The notes beneath the pieces are model-generated. The model searched no databases. It worked only from the letters and a program-made list of their open reading frames with translations, and was not told the origin of the DNA. Positions 17,074 to 28,054 of a stretch of 64,000 bases of DNA are shown here, piece by piece. The stretch lies in contig PDPG01000046.1 in the NCBI GenBank assembly GCA_002747455.1, forward strand, positions 1 through 64,000, in the 5' to 3' direction. How positions within the stretch are numbered: the stretch's first letter is position 1; every line of letters starts with the position of its first letter. The DNA comes from Pseudomonadota bacterium. Its GTDB lineage: Bacteria; Pseudomonadota; Gammaproteobacteria; Thiotrichales; Thiotrichaceae. The position numbers and the translations under genes are program-made.

Positions 17074-19254
17074 TCACAACGGGGTTAGATTGGCATAGCT
17101 AAGCACGAGCCATTTGCTCCCTGCGGTTTCAAAGTTGACCTGCACACGGGCATGATTTCCAGCACCTTCGGTGTCCGTAATGATGCCATGGCCAAACTTT
17201 GCGTGATTCACTGCCTGGCCAATGCGTAGGCCACTACCCTCCTCATGAAAACGCGTGGCAGATTGGCTCTGGTGCCCGGTGTTAGGCCAAGGAGAGCGAG
17301 TTGGTTGAGGACGCACGGATTCAATGAGTTGCTCTGGTATTTCGTGGATAAAGCGCGAAGGAACGCCGTAGTGGGTGGTTCCGTAGAGCCTACGTTGTTC
17401 GGCGTAAGAGATGACCAGTTGCTTTTCTGCACGTGTGATGCCGACATAGCAAAGCCGCCTTTCTTCTTCCATGCGACCAACTTCCTCACTGGATTGTTGG
17501 CTTGGGAATAATCCTTCTTCCATGCCAACCAAAAAGACCAGCGGAAACTCCAGTCCCTTGGCAGAGTGCAGTGTCATTAATTGAACGCAGTCATCGCCCG
17601 CTTTATTTTGCGCATCGCCCGCCTCCAGTGAAGCGTGGGACAAGAAGGCGGACAGGAAGTCCATATTGGCATGTTCATCTTCAGGCTGGTACTCAAAGCT
17701 TTGTGCTGCCGAAACCAGCTCGTTGAGGTTCTCAACGCGCGTTTCGCCTTTGTCACCTTTTTCTTTGTGCAGATAGTGTGGTTTTAGCTGTGATGCACGG
17801 ATTGCCTGATCGACCTGCTCTTCCAATGGCAAGCCAGAAATGGTGCGAGCGATGTCGGAGATCAGTTGCGTGAATCCTGAAATTGCATTGGCTGCACGAG
17901 CCGCAAAGTGGTTGCGTTCGAGTAATGCATTACTGGCTTGCCAGAGTGACACGCCATTGTCGCGGGCATAATCACGAATCGCGCCCACAGTTTTTTCACC
18001 AATTCCACGTGGTGGTTGGTTAATAACTCGATCAAATGACGGATCATCGTGTCGGTTTGCACTGAGCCGCAGGTAGGCAAGTGCGTCTTTTATTTCAGCG
18101 CGCTCGAAAAAACGCTGACCGCCATATACGCGGTAGGGAATACCTGCTTCAATTAACTGACTTTCAAACACACGTGACTGGGCATTGGAACGATACAGGA
18201 TGGCACATTGCTGAAAACTACTGCCCTTTTCAACTTCTTGTTTGATACGTGCAGCAATATAACGTGCCTCATCATTCTCATCATGTGCTGCATAAAGATG
18301 GATAAGCTCACCTTGACCGGTGTCTGTCCATAAATTTTTACCCAGGCGGCTTTGGTTATGGCTGATAAGCGCATTGGCTGCATCCAGAATGTTACCGGAG
18401 GAGCGGTAGTTCTGCTCAAGTCGAATCGTATTTGTTCCGGGGAAGTCCTTGCTAAAGTTTTGAATATTCTCAATTTTTGCGCCACGCCAGCCGTAGATGG
18501 ATTGATCATCATCGCCAACCGCAAAAGGTGGCGTGGTGTCACCTGCGATCAGGCGCAGCCAAGCGTACTGTAGTGTATTGGTGTCCTGAAATTCATCAAT
18601 TAACAAGTGTCGGAAACGCTGACGGTATTGCTGTAGCAGTGCTGGATTATCCCGAAGCAGCTCCAGTGAGCGAAGCAGCAGTTCAGCAAAGTCGACGACT
18701 CCGGCCTGTTGGCAAGCCGCCTCATAAGCCTCATAAATACGGCGCAGTTGTGATACCTGAGAGTCGCCTTTGTCTTCGATATGCTGCGGGCGTTCGCCGT
18801 TGTCCTTGCGCCCGTTGATAAACCACAGGCTTTGTCGGGCGGGCCAGTTGGCTTCTTCCAGCCCGAGGTTTCGGCTAACCCGCTTAACCAGTCGAAGCTG
18901 GTCATCAGTGTCAATGATTTGGAATAGCTGTGGTAGTCCGGCTTCTTGCCAGTGCCGTCGAAGTAGTCGGTGCGATAAGCTGTGGAATGTACCTACCCAC
19001 ATACCGCCAACGGGATGACCGAGTAATTGTTCTATGCGGGCGCGCATTTCTGCGGCTGCCTTGTTGGTGAAGGTGACGGCCAGAATGCTAAAGGGCGAAA
19101 ACTGCTCGACTTGAATCAGCCAAGCGATACGATGTACTAAAACACGGGTTTTACCACTTCCTGCACCTGCTAATACCAGCGTGGGCTGAGAGGGGGTGGA
19201 AACGGCTTCCCGTTGTGGTTTATTCAGATCGTCGAGTAAGTGTGATACATCCAT
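17074..19254 (-). CDS. uvrD: DNA helicase II UvrD
   Basis: 726 residues, a superfamily 1A helicase. Walker A 'LAGAGSGKTRVL', motif Ia 'AVTFTNKAAAEM', motif II 'LIDEFQDTN', motif III 'GDDDQSIYGWRGA', motif IV 'LEQNYRSS', motif V 'LMTLHSAKGLEF' and motif VI 'YVGITRAEKQL' are all intact. The C-terminal 'GQAVNHAKFGHGIITDTEGAG' Tudor-like tail is typical of UvrD and binds partners such as RNA polymerase. It functions in nucleotide-excision and mismatch repair. It lies 149 bases upstream of relA on the same strand; probably a separate unit. Confidence 0.95.
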   Translation of the reverse strand: MDVSHLLDDLNKPQREAVSTPSQPTLVLAGAGSGKTRVLVHRIAWLIQVEQFSPFSILAVTFTNKAAAEMRARIEQLLGHPVGGMWVGTFHSLSHRLLRRHWQEAGLPQLFQIIDTDDQLRLVKRVSRNLGLEEANWPARQSLWFINGRKDNGERPQHIEDKGDSQVSQLRRIYEAYEAACQQAGVVDFAELLLRSLELLRDNPALLQQYRQRFRHLLIDEFQDTNTLQYAWLRLIAGDTTPPFAVGDDDQSIYGWRGAKIENIQNFSKDFPGTNTIRLEQNYRSSGNILDAANALISHNQSRLGKNLWTDTGQGELIHLYAAHDENDEARYIAARIKQEVEKGSSFQQCAILYRSNAQSRVFESQLIEAGIPYRVYGGQRFFERAEIKDALAYLRLSANRHDDPSFDRVINQPPRGIGEKTVGAIRDYARDNGVSLWQASNALLERNHFAARAANAISGFTQLISDIARTISGLPLEEQVDQAIRASQLKPHYLHKEKGDKGETRVENLNELVSAAQSFEYQPEDEHANMDFLSAFLSHASLEAGDAQNKAGDDCVQLMTLHSAKGLEFPLVFLVGMEEGLFPSQQSSEEVGRMEEERRLCYVGITRAEKQLVISYAEQRRLYGTTHYGVPSRFIHEIPEQLIESVRPQPTRSPWPNTGHQSQSATRFHEEGSGLRIGQAVNHAKFGHGIITDTEGAGNHARVQVNFETAGSKWLVLSYANLTPL

Positions 19255-19519
19255 CGGCGGATTGTAACGCGCAACACCAGTGAGCGCTATCTTTGGGCTG
19301 ATACGTCAGGTATTTTATTGCATTAAGTTTTGTAAGTGTATGTTGCAGCTTTTGGGTGGGGTTGGGCAAATTTCAGAAACTGAATATTACTATTGTTTGG
19401 GGTAATAGTTTTATAGTCTTATGGGGAAAGCAGTTAAAAACAAGGTGTTTGGTTTTGCAAAAGTCGAATGAATATTCGCTGAAGGAGACTTGGCAAAGGG
19501 TGTGGCCCGTATTGCCTTA

Positions 19520-19548
19520 TTGACCGTCTTAGGTCGAATCATTATACT
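19520..19548 (+). promoter_or_regulatory. Sigma-70 promoter of the atp operon
   Basis: TTGACC (19520-19525), 17-base spacer, TATACT (19543-19548), about 50 bases ahead of atpI. This is the best promoter match in the 350-base gap between the divergent uvrD and atpI. The remainder of that gap (19255-19519) is AT-rich and must also hold the uvrD promoter, but I could not place it. Confidence 0.75.
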
Positions 19549-19604
19549 GCGCAGACTGTTTTGGAACCTAAATATTCAGTGTTGATTAAGGGCGGGTAAA
19601 GCGA

Positions 19605-19958
19605 TTGCAGCGGTTATTAATAGTTCAAATAGGCTTGGTGCTGTGTGCGGCGATTGCGTCATCTTACTATGCTGGTAGCGATGCAGTGCTTGCTGCGCTC
19701 TACGGCGGTGTTGTGGCAATGGCGAATACCGTTCTTCTCTCGCGGCGTTTGGAGTCTGCCGGTAGTATGGCTGCAGACAACCCAAATGCAGGCACTTTGA
19801 CACTCTATGTCGGTGTGGTTCAACGTTTCGTTTTGACATTGGTCATGTTTGGTATTGGGATCGGCTTATTAAAGTTAAATCCAATAGCAATGCTGGGGGC
19901 TTTTGCAGCGGCACAACTGGGATTTGTAATTTGTGGCTCCAGTCAGAAAAAGGACTGA
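19605..19958 (+). CDS. atpI: ATP synthase accessory protein AtpI
   Basis: 117 residues with four hydrophobic segments. Starts at TTG 19605; no ATG or GTG lies between it and the upstream in-frame stop at 19587. 'YGGVVAMANTVLLSRRL' and 'FVLTLVMFGIGIGLLKL' are typical of gammaproteobacterial AtpI, which assists c-ring assembly or ion supply. It is the first gene of the atp operon, 46 bases ahead of atpB. Confidence 0.88.
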   Translation: MQRLLIVQIGLVLCAAIASSYYAGSDAVLAALYGGVVAMANTVLLSRRLESAGSMAADNPNAGTLTLYVGVVQRFVLTLVMFGIGIGLLKLNPIAMLGAFAAAQLGFVICGSSQKKD

Positions 19959-20004
19959 GCGGCAAGTATGGAAAGTTTTTTTACTTTTAGATAGGTGGTG
20001 AATT

Positions 20005-20847
20005 GTGGCAGAAGGTAATGCGCCAGCAATTTCGAACCCCGTAGAGTATATTCAGCACCATTTGCAGAATATGAGTATTGGAGGGAAGCCAGAGTCGCTG
20101 GTGGACTTCAGTGTCTTTTTTGTAGATATCTTCGTGGTGACTGTGATTCTCGCAGGGTTGTTTGCGTTTGTATCGTACAAAGTGGGTAAAAATCTGGATC
20201 CTGATAATCCGTCGGGAATACAGAATGTGCTTGAGATGGTTGTGGAATTTGTTAACCAGCAAGTTCAGGATACCTTCCCGAATGCTGATAAATGGATTGG
20301 GCCGCTGGCGATCACTATCTTCGTGATGGTTATCCTGATGAATACTATGGACTTGGTTCCAGTGGACTTGCTGCCTTCGCTAGTTGCAGGTATCGCCAGT
20401 ATCTTTGGTATTGATCCGCATAACGTGTATCTGAAAGTGGTTCCTACGACCAATTTGGACACAACCTTCGCCTTGGCATTCTTGGTGTTCGGCTTGATTA
20501 TCTTTTATAACATCAAGCACAAGGGAGTGGTTGGCTACGTCAAAATGTATCTGTTCCACCCATTTGGTAAGTATGCTATTCCAGCGAATATCCCTATGAC
20601 GATCATTGAGGAGCTAGCAAAGCCCATCAGTATGGGGCTTCGTCTTTTCGGAAATATGTTTGCTGGTGAGCTGCTGTTCCTGTTGATTGCGTTGCTGGGT
20701 GTGGGTTGGGCGATGCCGGGTCAGGTTGCTCTGGGGTCTATCTGGGCTATCTTCCATATCATGGTGGTAACACTGCAGGCATATATCTTTATGTTGCTGA
20801 CCATTATCTTCTTAGGTATTGCCAGCCAGCGTGGTGAAGATCACTAA
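20005..20847 (+). CDS. atpB: F1Fo ATP synthase subunit a
   Basis: 280 residues, start GTG. Five to six membrane helices. The essential proton-path arginine is in 'AKPISMGLRLFGNMFAGE', and the C-terminal 'LQAYIFMLLTIIFLGIA' completes the half-channel motif. The N-terminal 'PVEYIQHHLQNM' is usual in gammaproteobacteria. It forms the proton half-channels next to the c-ring in the inner membrane. Confidence 0.96.
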   Translation: MAEGNAPAISNPVEYIQHHLQNMSIGGKPESLVDFSVFFVDIFVVTVILAGLFAFVSYKVGKNLDPDNPSGIQNVLEMVVEFVNQQVQDTFPNADKWIGPLAITIFVMVILMNTMDLVPVDLLPSLVAGIASIFGIDPHNVYLKVVPTTNLDTTFALAFLVFGLIIFYNIKHKGVVGYVKMYLFHPFGKYAIPANIPMTIIEELAKPISMGLRLFGNMFAGELLFLLIALLGVGWAMPGQVALGSIWAIFHIMVVTLQAYIFMLLTIIFLGIASQRGEDH

Positions 20848-20895
20848 TCGTTTTCGTTTGATTTATTTTTTGTTTTACATTTTAGGAGTTTGACT

Positions 20896-21180
20896 ATGGA
20901 TGCTTCAGTAGTATCTGAAATCGTATCAGCAACGGCACTGGTTGTAGGTATTGTTCTGGCAGCGGCAGCACTGGGTTCTGCACTGGGTTGGGGTTTGATT
21001 TGCTCTAAGTTTATTGAAGGTATTGCGCGTCAGCCTGAAATGCGTTCTCAGTTGACTGGTCAAATGCTGTTTGCGGGTGGTTTGATGGAAGCATTCCCAA
21101 TGATCGTATTGGGTGTCTCTATGTGGTTTATCTTTGCGAACCCATTCCTGGATACAGCGCGAGGCGCACTGGGCGGCTAA
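20896..21180 (+). CDS. atpE: F1Fo ATP synthase subunit c
   Basis: 94 residues. The ATG at 20896 is preceded by AGGAG at 20884-20888; an in-frame TTG at 20890 is too close to that site. Two helices form the hairpin with polar loop 'GIARQPEMRSQL'. The ion-binding carboxylate is Glu in 'GGLMEAFPMIVLG'. The Pro following (FPMI) and the lack of the T/S-rich sodium signature point to proton coupling. Confidence 0.95.
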   Translation: MDASVVSEIVSATALVVGIVLAAAALGSALGWGLICSKFIEGIARQPEMRSQLTGQMLFAGGLMEAFPMIVLGVSMWFIFANPFLDTARGALGG

Positions 21181-21232
21181 TTACTCTGCAATGTTAGAGG
21201 TGTTTAAAACTTAACATTCGGAGAGAGTAATT

Positions 21233-21703
21233 ATGAATGTCACAGCTACCCTGTTTGGACAGCTAGTTGTATTTACTGTTCTGATTTGGTTCATTAAACA
21301 GTACCTGTGGGAACCTATCATTAACACGCTTGAAGATCGTAAAGCGCGTGTTGCCGAGGGTTTAGCAGCTGCTGAAGAAGGTCATAAATTCGAGGAGCAA
21401 GCACAGAAGCAGGCTGAGGAAGAGTTGGTAACAGCGAAAGCTCAGGCGGCTGAATTGATTGCTCAGGCACAGAAGCGTGCTGCTGAGATTGTTGATAAAG
21501 CGAAAGCGGATGCAACAGATGAAGCGAACCGAATCAAGGCGGCGGCAGACGCTGAGATTGATTTGGAACGTAGCCGTGCTACTGAAGAATTGCGTTCTCA
21601 AGTTGCCGCATTGGCAGTGAGTGGTGCTGAAAAAATCCTGAATAAGGAGATTGACAGTGGCACACATGCTAAGGCACTGGAAGAACTGGCCGCAAAAATT
21701 TAG
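21233..21703 (+). CDS. atpF: F1Fo ATP synthase subunit b
   Basis: 156 residues: one N-terminal membrane helix (LFGQLVVFTVLIWFIKQYLW) and then a long alanine/glutamate/lysine-rich helix forming the peripheral stalk, e.g. 'QAEEELVTAKAQAAELIAQA'. Length equals the E. coli protein (156). Start ATG with GAGAG upstream; 11 bases separate it from atpH. Confidence 0.95.
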   Translation: MNVTATLFGQLVVFTVLIWFIKQYLWEPIINTLEDRKARVAEGLAAAEEGHKFEEQAQKQAEEELVTAKAQAAELIAQAQKRAAEIVDKAKADATDEANRIKAAADAEIDLERSRATEELRSQVAALAVSGAEKILNKEIDSGTHAKALEELAAKI

Positions 21704-21714
21704 GTGGTGTCACG

Positions 21715-22248
21715 ATGTCTGAATTGACAACTGCTGCACGCCCTTACGCTAAAGCCGTATTCGAGCTTGCGGAGTCTTCGGGGACTCTGGACGCTTGGTC
21801 AGAACAGCTAGGATTAATGGCTGCGATTGCATCTGCGGAAGGCTCGGCTGAATTGTTGAGCAGCCCGAAAGCGTCGGCTTCGGAGAAGATTGACACATTT
21901 GTTGAAGTCGCCAAAGGTGCGCTCAACGATAAAAGTATCAATCTTTTGAAGTCGCTAGGTGAGAACAATCGTTTTGCACTATTACCAGACATGGCTTCAT
22001 TATTTGAAGTTTTTAAGTCTGATTCTCAGGGTGAAGTAGAGGGAGAGCTGATCTCTGCTGCCGAAGTTACATCTGAGCAAGAAAGTGCAATTGTCACAGC
22101 GTTGGAAAAGCGTTTGGGCCGTAAAGTAAAACTCGTTACCAAGATTGATGAGGCCTTATTGGGCGGCGCGATTGTTCGCGTGGGCGACTTGGTAATTGAT
22201 GGTTCGCTACAGGGGCGCTTTCAAGCAATGAAAGCAAACCTGAGCTGA
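21715..22248 (+). CDS. atpH: F1Fo ATP synthase subunit delta
   Basis: 177 residues. Begins '[20 protein letters not shown]', the OSCP/delta signature, and ends with '[20 protein letters not shown]', the conserved C-terminal motif. It joins the peripheral stalk to F1. It lies in the usual place between atpF and atpA. Confidence 0.95.
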   Translation: MSELTTAARPYAKAVFELAESSGTLDAWSEQLGLMAAIASAEGSAELLSSPKASASEKIDTFVEVAKGALNDKSINLLKSLGENNRFALLPDMASLFEVFKSDSQGEVEGELISAAEVTSEQESAIVTALEKRLGRKVKLVTKIDEALLGGAIVRVGDLVIDGSLQGRFQAMKANLS

Positions 22249-22264
22249 TATAGAGGAATATCTA

Positions 22265-23806
22265 ATGCAACTGAACCCAACTGAAATCAGTGATCTGATT
22301 AAGAAGCGTATTGAAAGCTTCGAAGCAGATGCTGAAGCAAAAACAGAGGGTACAATTGTCTCGGTAACGGACGGTATTGTCCGTATTCATGGCCTTGGCG
22401 ACGTAATGTCAGGTGAGATGATTGAATTCTCGACGGGCACTTATGGTTTGGCGCTTAACTTGGAGCGTGATTCTGTGGGTGCTGTAGTCTTGGGTGACTA
22501 CAAAGGTATTAAAGAGGGCGATACCGCAAAATGTACGGGTCGTATTCTTGAGGTTCCTGTCGGCCCCGAGCTGATGGGGCGTGTGGTTGACTCATTGGGT
22601 CAGCCGATTGATGGTAAAGGTGCGGTTGAGACTAAGGCGTTCGGTCCCATTGAACGTGTTGCGCCTGGTGTTATTGATCGTCAGTCGGTTGATGAGCCGA
22701 TGGAGACAGGTATCAAAGCACTTGACTCAATGGTTCCGGTTGGGCGTGGTCAGCGTGAGTTGATTATCGGTGACCGTCAGACTGGTAAGACGGCTATCGC
22801 TATCGACGCGATTATCAACCAGAAAGGTAAAGACGTTAAGTGTATTTACGTAGCGGTTGGTCAGAAGGCTTCTTCCGTTGCGGGTATCGTGCGTAAATTG
22901 GAAGAATACGGTGCGATGGATTACACCATTGTTGTTGCTGCGAATGCGTCCGATCCTGCGTCAATGCAGTATCTTGCGCCTTATGCCGGTTGCGCGATGG
23001 GTGAATACTTCCGTGATCGGGGTGAGGATGCACTGATTATTTATGATGATTTGACCAAGCAGGCTTGGGCTTATCGTCAAGTGTCTTTGCTGCTGCGCCG
23101 TCCTCCTGGTCGTGAAGCATATCCGGGTGATGTTTTTTATCTACACTCCCGCCTGTTGGAGCGTTCTGCTCGGGTTAATGCCGACTATGTTGAGCGTATG
23201 ACAAATGGTGAAGTGAAGGGCAAGACGGGTTCTTTGACAGCGTACCCAATTATCGAAACTCAGGAAGGCGACGTATCTGCATTCGTTGCAACGAACGTTA
23301 TTTCGATTACTGATGGTCAGATCTTCTTGGATACTGATTTATTTAACTCAGGTAATCGTCCTGCGATTGATGCTGGTCTGTCGGTATCTCGTGTGGGTGG
23401 TTCAGCTCAGACGAAAATCATCAAGAAGTTGGGTGGTGGTGTGCGTCTCGATTTGGCTCAGTATCGTGAATTGGCAGCGTTCTCCCAGTTCGCTTCGGAT
23501 CTTGATGAAGGAACCCGTAAGCAACTTGAGCGGGGTCAACGTGTAACGGCTCTGATGAGTCAGGCTCAGTACTCTCCATTGACAACGGCGGAGCTTGGTT
23601 TATCTCTGTTTGCTGCGAATGAGGGCTTCCTGGATGATGTGGAAGTTTCCAAAGTTGGTGATTTCGAATCAGCATTGCGTGCTTATGCAAACGCAGAAAA
23701 GTCTGATTTCCTTGCTTCAATTAATGAAAGCGGAAAATATGACGATAGCGTTGCCGATGAGATGCGTAGCTTGATTGAAGACTTTAAAGCCAACAGTACT
23801 TGGTAA
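22265..23806 (+). CDS. atpA: F1Fo ATP synthase subunit alpha
   Basis: 513 residues, equal to the E. coli protein. Walker A '[11 protein letters not shown]', the signature '[17 protein letters not shown]' with the arginine finger, and the N-terminal beta-barrel ('[18 protein letters not shown]') are intact. Non-catalytic nucleotide-binding subunit of F1. Confidence 0.97.
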   Translation: MQLNPTEISDLIKKRIESFEADAEAKTEGTIVSVTDGIVRIHGLGDVMSGEMIEFSTGTYGLALNLERDSVGAVVLGDYKGIKEGDTAKCTGRILEVPVGPELMGRVVDSLGQPIDGKGAVETKAFGPIERVAPGVIDRQSVDEPMETGIKALDSMVPVGRGQRELIIGDRQTGKTAIAIDAIINQKGKDVKCIYVAVGQKASSVAGIVRKLEEYGAMDYTIVVAANASDPASMQYLAPYAGCAMGEYFRDRGEDALIIYDDLTKQAWAYRQVSLLLRRPPGREAYPGDVFYLHSRLLERSARVNADYVERMTNGEVKGKTGSLTAYPIIETQEGDVSAFVATNVISITDGQIFLDTDLFNSGNRPAIDAGLSVSRVGGSAQTKIIKKLGGGVRLDLAQYRELAAFSQFASDLDEGTRKQLERGQRVTALMSQAQYSPLTTAELGLSLFAANEGFLDDVEVSKVGDFESALRAYANAEKSDFLASINESGKYDDSVADEMRSLIEDFKANSTW

Positions 23807-23821
23807 CGGGAGGTAAGTCCC

Positions 23822-24685
23822 ATGGCAGGTCTAAAGGAAATACGCTCGCAAATTAGTAGTATTCAGAACACGAAGAAAATTACTAAGGCAATGGAAATGG
23901 TTGCTGCGTCTAAGATGCGTCGTGCTAAGGAGCGGATGGAGGAATCTCGTCCGTACACCGAAAAGATGCAGCAAGTCGTTGGGCATGTAGCGAATGGCCA
24001 TCTTGAATATCGTCACCCTTACATCATTGATCGTGAGAGTGTGAAGCGAGTTGGTTATATTATTGTCTCTACAGACCGTGGTTTGTGTGGTGGTTTGAAC
24101 GGTAATTTGTTCAAAAAAGCACTGCAGGATATTGCGGATTGGAAAAAACAGGGTGTTGACGTTGATATTGCCGTTTTTGGCAGCAAGGCGTTATCAACTT
24201 TCCGTCGTTATGGTGTCGTTGCAGAGCGAACCCATATGGGTGATAAGCCTTCATTAACTGATATCGTCGGTACGATCAAGGTAATGTTGGATGCTTACGA
24301 GGAAGGTAAGATAGATCGTCTGTTCCTTGTTGAGAATAAGTTCGTTAATAGTATGACCCAAACACCACAAGTGACACAGTTGATTCCTATCGTCGCTTCT
24401 GAGCCAGAAGGTGGTGTCCACACTCACTGGGATTACCTTTATGAGCCAGAATCTGAAGTGGTCATTGACCGCCTGATGACTCGCTATATTGAGTCGGTGG
24501 TTTATCAAGGAGTTGTCGAGAATATCGCTTGCGAGATGTCAGCGCGTATGATTGCTATGAAAAGTGCATCAGATAATGCGGGAAAGATCATTGATGAACT
24601 TAAATTGGCATATAACAAGGCGCGTCAGGCAGCAATTACTCAGGAAATTTCCGAAATCGTTTCAGGTGCAGCGGCAGTTGAATAA
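23822..24685 (+). CDS. atpG: F1Fo ATP synthase subunit gamma
   Basis: 287 residues. N-terminal coiled-coil helix '[20 protein letters not shown]' with the conserved '[10 protein letters not shown]'; Rossmann-like middle '[15 protein letters not shown]'; C-terminal helix '[20 protein letters not shown]', the family signature. It is the rotating central stalk. RBS GGGAGG precedes the ATG. Confidence 0.97.
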   Translation: MAGLKEIRSQISSIQNTKKITKAMEMVAASKMRRAKERMEESRPYTEKMQQVVGHVANGHLEYRHPYIIDRESVKRVGYIIVSTDRGLCGGLNGNLFKKALQDIADWKKQGVDVDIAVFGSKALSTFRRYGVVAERTHMGDKPSLTDIVGTIKVMLDAYEEGKIDRLFLVENKFVNSMTQTPQVTQLIPIVASEPEGGVHTHWDYLYEPESEVVIDRLMTRYIESVVYQGVVENIACEMSARMIAMKSASDNAGKIIDELKLAYNKARQAAITQEISEIVSGAAAVE

Positions 24686-24727
24686 ACTGCTAGCGACTGG
24701 CTGAGCAAAGTTAAATTAATTTTATAG

Positions 24728-26119
<1,392 letters not shown>

Positions 26120-26134
26120 TAGCGGGGTGATATT

Positions 26135-26560
26135 ATGGCTAAGACGATACGTTTGGATGTGGTAAGTGCTGAAGAAGAGCTGTTTTCCGGGGATGTGCAG
26201 GAGGTTTCTGCGCCCGGTGAAATGGGCGGAATGGGTATCTTGCCTAACCATAGTCAGTTGATTGCCACACTGGGACCCGGCGAACTCAATTACAAGACGG
26301 ATAGTGGTGTTGAATCATTGTTCGTTGCAGGTGGAATAATTGAGGTACAGCCATCCATCGTTACAGTATTGGCAGACTCCGCAGTGCGTGCTGAAGACTT
26401 GGATGAACAAGCTGCAAATGACTCTATGAAGCGCGCACAGGATGCGTTGGCAGGAAAGGATCCTGAGGATCTGGATTATGCAGCGGTTCAGGCTGAGCTG
26501 GATGCAGCCAAGGCTCAGATTGAGATGATTCACCGAATCGGTAAAACGCTGAGGCATTAA
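26135..26560 (+). CDS. atpC: F1Fo ATP synthase subunit epsilon
   Basis: 141 residues. N-terminal beta-sandwich 'IRLDVVSAEEELFSGDVQEV', 'GEMGGMGILPNHSQLIATL', and a C-terminal helical hairpin from about residue 90. It regulates ATPase activity. Last gene of the operon, followed by a hairpin. Confidence 0.96.
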   Translation: MAKTIRLDVVSAEEELFSGDVQEVSAPGEMGGMGILPNHSQLIATLGPGELNYKTDSGVESLFVAGGIIEVQPSIVTVLADSAVRAEDLDEQAANDSMKRAQDALAGKDPEDLDYAAVQAELDAAKAQIEMIHRIGKTLRH

Positions 26561-26587
26561 TTGTTCAAGATTACTCGGACTCTTTAT

Positions 26588-26615
26588 GGGGCGGCTCTAG
26601 ATGGGCCGCTCTCCT
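26588..26615 (+). terminator. Hairpin terminator of the atp operon
   Basis: GCGGC(tctagatgg)GCCGC with flanking GGG/CTC lies 30 bases after atpC, followed by a weak T-rich run (TCTCCTTGTCTGTTGCTTTT). The stem is clear but the T-tract is imperfect. Confidence 0.6.
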
Positions 26616-26706
26616 TGTCTGTTGCTTTTATGCCCATCAATTGTTGGTTTAAATCAGATTTTTAGGCATTTAAACAAAAAAACTGTGTGATTGCCGCGCC
26701 TTTTTT

Positions 26707-26735
26707 TTGAATATAGCTTGATTTAATACTATACT
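26707..26735 (+). promoter_or_regulatory. Sigma-70 promoter for the repeat lipoprotein gene
   Basis: TTGAAT (26707-26712), 17-base spacer, TATACT (26730-26735); the ATG of the lipoprotein gene lies 80 bases further on. A T8 run (26701-26708) overlaps the -35 element. Confidence 0.7.
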
Positions 26736-26815
26736 TCGGGAGCGGATAAACAATAACATATAGATCGTTTGTTCAATCTAAATCTACGCAGTTAACTAGT
26801 TAAAGGATGTATTAC

Positions 26816-27862
26816 ATGAAAACTAAACATCAACTCTCGATTGCAACTTTAGTGATGGCGGGTGTTTTCGCCACGGGTTGTTCTCAGCAGTCAGTGGTGG
26901 GAGAAGGTGCTTCGCAAGTTGCGGGTGGTCAGCAGGTCGCTGGCGGCGAGCAGGTTGCAGGCGGTCAGCAAGTAGCTGGTGGCCAGCAGGTCGCAGGTGG
27001 TCAGCAAGCTGCAGGCGGCCAGCAGGTAGCCGGTGGTCAGCAGGCTGCAGGTGGTCAACAAGCGATTGATGCACAGAATCCTGTGAAGGTGGTGCCTGTG
27101 GTGCCAAAGACTCCAGTAGCGCCTATGGTTAAGCCTAAGCAAGTAGTCAAGCCTGTGCGGGTGGTGACGCCTGTTGTAAAGCCACCAGTTAAGCCTACTG
27201 TTAGACCAGTGAACCGCTGGTGTCATAGTCATCCGGCGAATGGTATGACTAAGAGTATGAGGCATTGTCATAAGTACAAGAATCGTAATCACCGCCACAC
27301 ATATGGTGGTAAGAAGGCTGTGTCCAAGCGCGGTGTTACTCCACCACGTGTTATAACCAAGACTGTTTACAAGTCAGTGCCAAAGGTGGTTTATAAGGAT
27401 CGTGTTGTATACAAGCCGGTATATAAAACGAAGCCCGTGTATAAGACAAAGACCGTATATAAAACGAAGACTGTATACAAGCCAGCTCCTGTTAAACGGA
27501 CAGTGCGACCTTCTGTGAGGCCGACGGTCAGACCAACTGTTCGACCAACAAATCGCTGGTGTCACAGCCATCCTGCGAATAGCATGACTAAGAGTGTGAG
27601 GCATTGTCATAAGTACAAGAATCGTAACCACCGTCATACATACGGTGGTAAGAAGCCTCAGACTAGACGACACGTTGTCGCCCCTGTAACGCCTAGGCAT
27701 AGTGTAGTAGCGCCTAAGTACGGAAAAGTAACTCCGCCAAAGGTCGATGTCTTTAAACTTCAGCAGAAGTTGAAGGCTAAGGGTTACTACAAAGGCCCTA
27801 TCGATGGTGTAGTCGGTCGTGGAACGCGTGCAGCACTTCAGCAGTTCATGCGTAACCGTTAA
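26816..27862 (+). CDS. Lipoprotein with hexapeptide and Cys/His repeats and C-terminal peptidoglycan-binding domain
   Basis: 348 residues from the ATG at 26816, which has AAAGGA at 26802-26807; an ATG at 26807 overlaps that site. The signal peptide ends in a lipobox-like FATGC. Then come eight tandem VAGGQQ-type hexapeptides, a Pro/Val/Lys-rich linker, a 35-residue module (NRWCHSHPAN...RHCHKYKNRNHRH...GGKK), a Lys/Tyr/Val-rich stretch of repeated 'KTVYK' units, and a second, nearly identical copy of the 35-residue module. A C-terminal peptidoglycan_binding_1-like domain follows ('LQQKLKAKGYYKGPIDGVVG', 'TRAALQQFM'). The Cys and His residues of the two modules could bind metal, but nothing proves it. 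Probably a cell-envelope protein tethered in the outer membrane that contacts peptidoglycan. Function unknown. Confidence 0.8.
   Translation: MKTKHQLSIATLVMAGVFATGCSQQSVVGEGASQVAGGQQVAGGEQVAGGQQVAGGQQVAGGQQAAGGQQVAGGQQAAGGQQAIDAQNPVKVVPVVPKTPVAPMVKPKQVVKPVRVVTPVVKPPVKPTVRPVNRWCHSHPANGMTKSMRHCHKYKNRNHRHTYGGKKAVSKRGVTPPRVITKTVYKSVPKVVYKDRVVYKPVYKTKPVYKTKTVYKTKTVYKPAPVKRTVRPSVRPTVRPTVRPTNRWCHSHPANSMTKSVRHCHKYKNRNHRHTYGGKKPQTRRHVVAPVTPRHSVVAPKYGKVTPPKVDVFKLQQKLKAKGYYKGPIDGVVGRGTRAALQQFMRNR
26918..27061 (+). repeat. Eight tandem 18-bp units encoding (V/A)AGG(Q/E)Q
   Basis: Eight in-frame 18-base units encode VAGGQQ, VAGGEQ, VAGGQQ (three times), AAGGQQ, VAGGQQ and AAGGQQ. Base differences between units are mostly at third positions, so the repeat is old or under protein-level selection. 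A coding repeat, not a CRISPR. Confidence 0.9.
27212..27316 (+). repeat. Cys/His module, copy 1 (of 2)
   Basis: 105 bases encoding 35 residues with the skeleton N-R-W-C-H-S-H-P-A-N, T-K-S-M-R-H-C-H-K-Y-K and N-H-R-H-T-Y-G-G-K-K. It matches copy 2 (27551-27655) at all but two residues (G/S after PAN and M/V after TKS). Confidence 0.9.
27551..27655 (+). repeat. Cys/His module, copy 2
   Basis: Second copy of the 35-residue Cys/His module in the same lipoprotein, 235 bases after the first. Silent-site differences from copy 1 (for example CATAGTCATCCG against CACAGCCATCCT) show the protein sequence has been conserved since duplication. Confidence 0.9.
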
Positions 27863-27910
27863 TCAGTTATCTACACGTTGACGTGTAGGCTTGATTGATG
27901 AGCATTAAAG

Positions 27911-27946
27911 TGGGACTGAGGGTTAGCTTCAGTCCCATTTTTTTTG
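27911..27946 (+). terminator. Rho-independent terminator of the repeat lipoprotein gene
   Basis: TGGGACTGA (27911-27919) pairs perfectly with TCAGTCCCA (27929-27937), followed by eight T's. A textbook terminator 49 bases after the stop codon. Confidence 0.92.
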
Positions 27947-28002
27947 TTAAATCGATTTGATTTTGTAAGCCAGCTTGATGTTGGTTTGGTAGCGACGGAT
28001 AG

Positions 28003-28030
28003 TTAAGTCTATCTTGACCTGGAATATACT
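28003..28030 (+). promoter_or_regulatory. Possible promoter for the secreted protein gene at 28055
   Basis: TTAAGT (28003-28008), 16-base spacer, TATACT (28025-28030), 24 bases ahead of the ATG. The -10 is good and the -35 poor. Confidence 0.4.
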
Positions 28031-28054
28031 TAGAAACGTCAGAATGAGTAACTT

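Noticed and set aside
20890..20896. TTG start for atpE
   Set aside because: Only one base from the Shine-Dalgarno sequence; the ATG at 20896 has proper spacing and gives the normal protein.
26918..27061. Possible CRISPR or minisatellite array
   Set aside because: The 18-bp units are in frame, without spacers, and encode a regular hexapeptide; it is a coding repeat.
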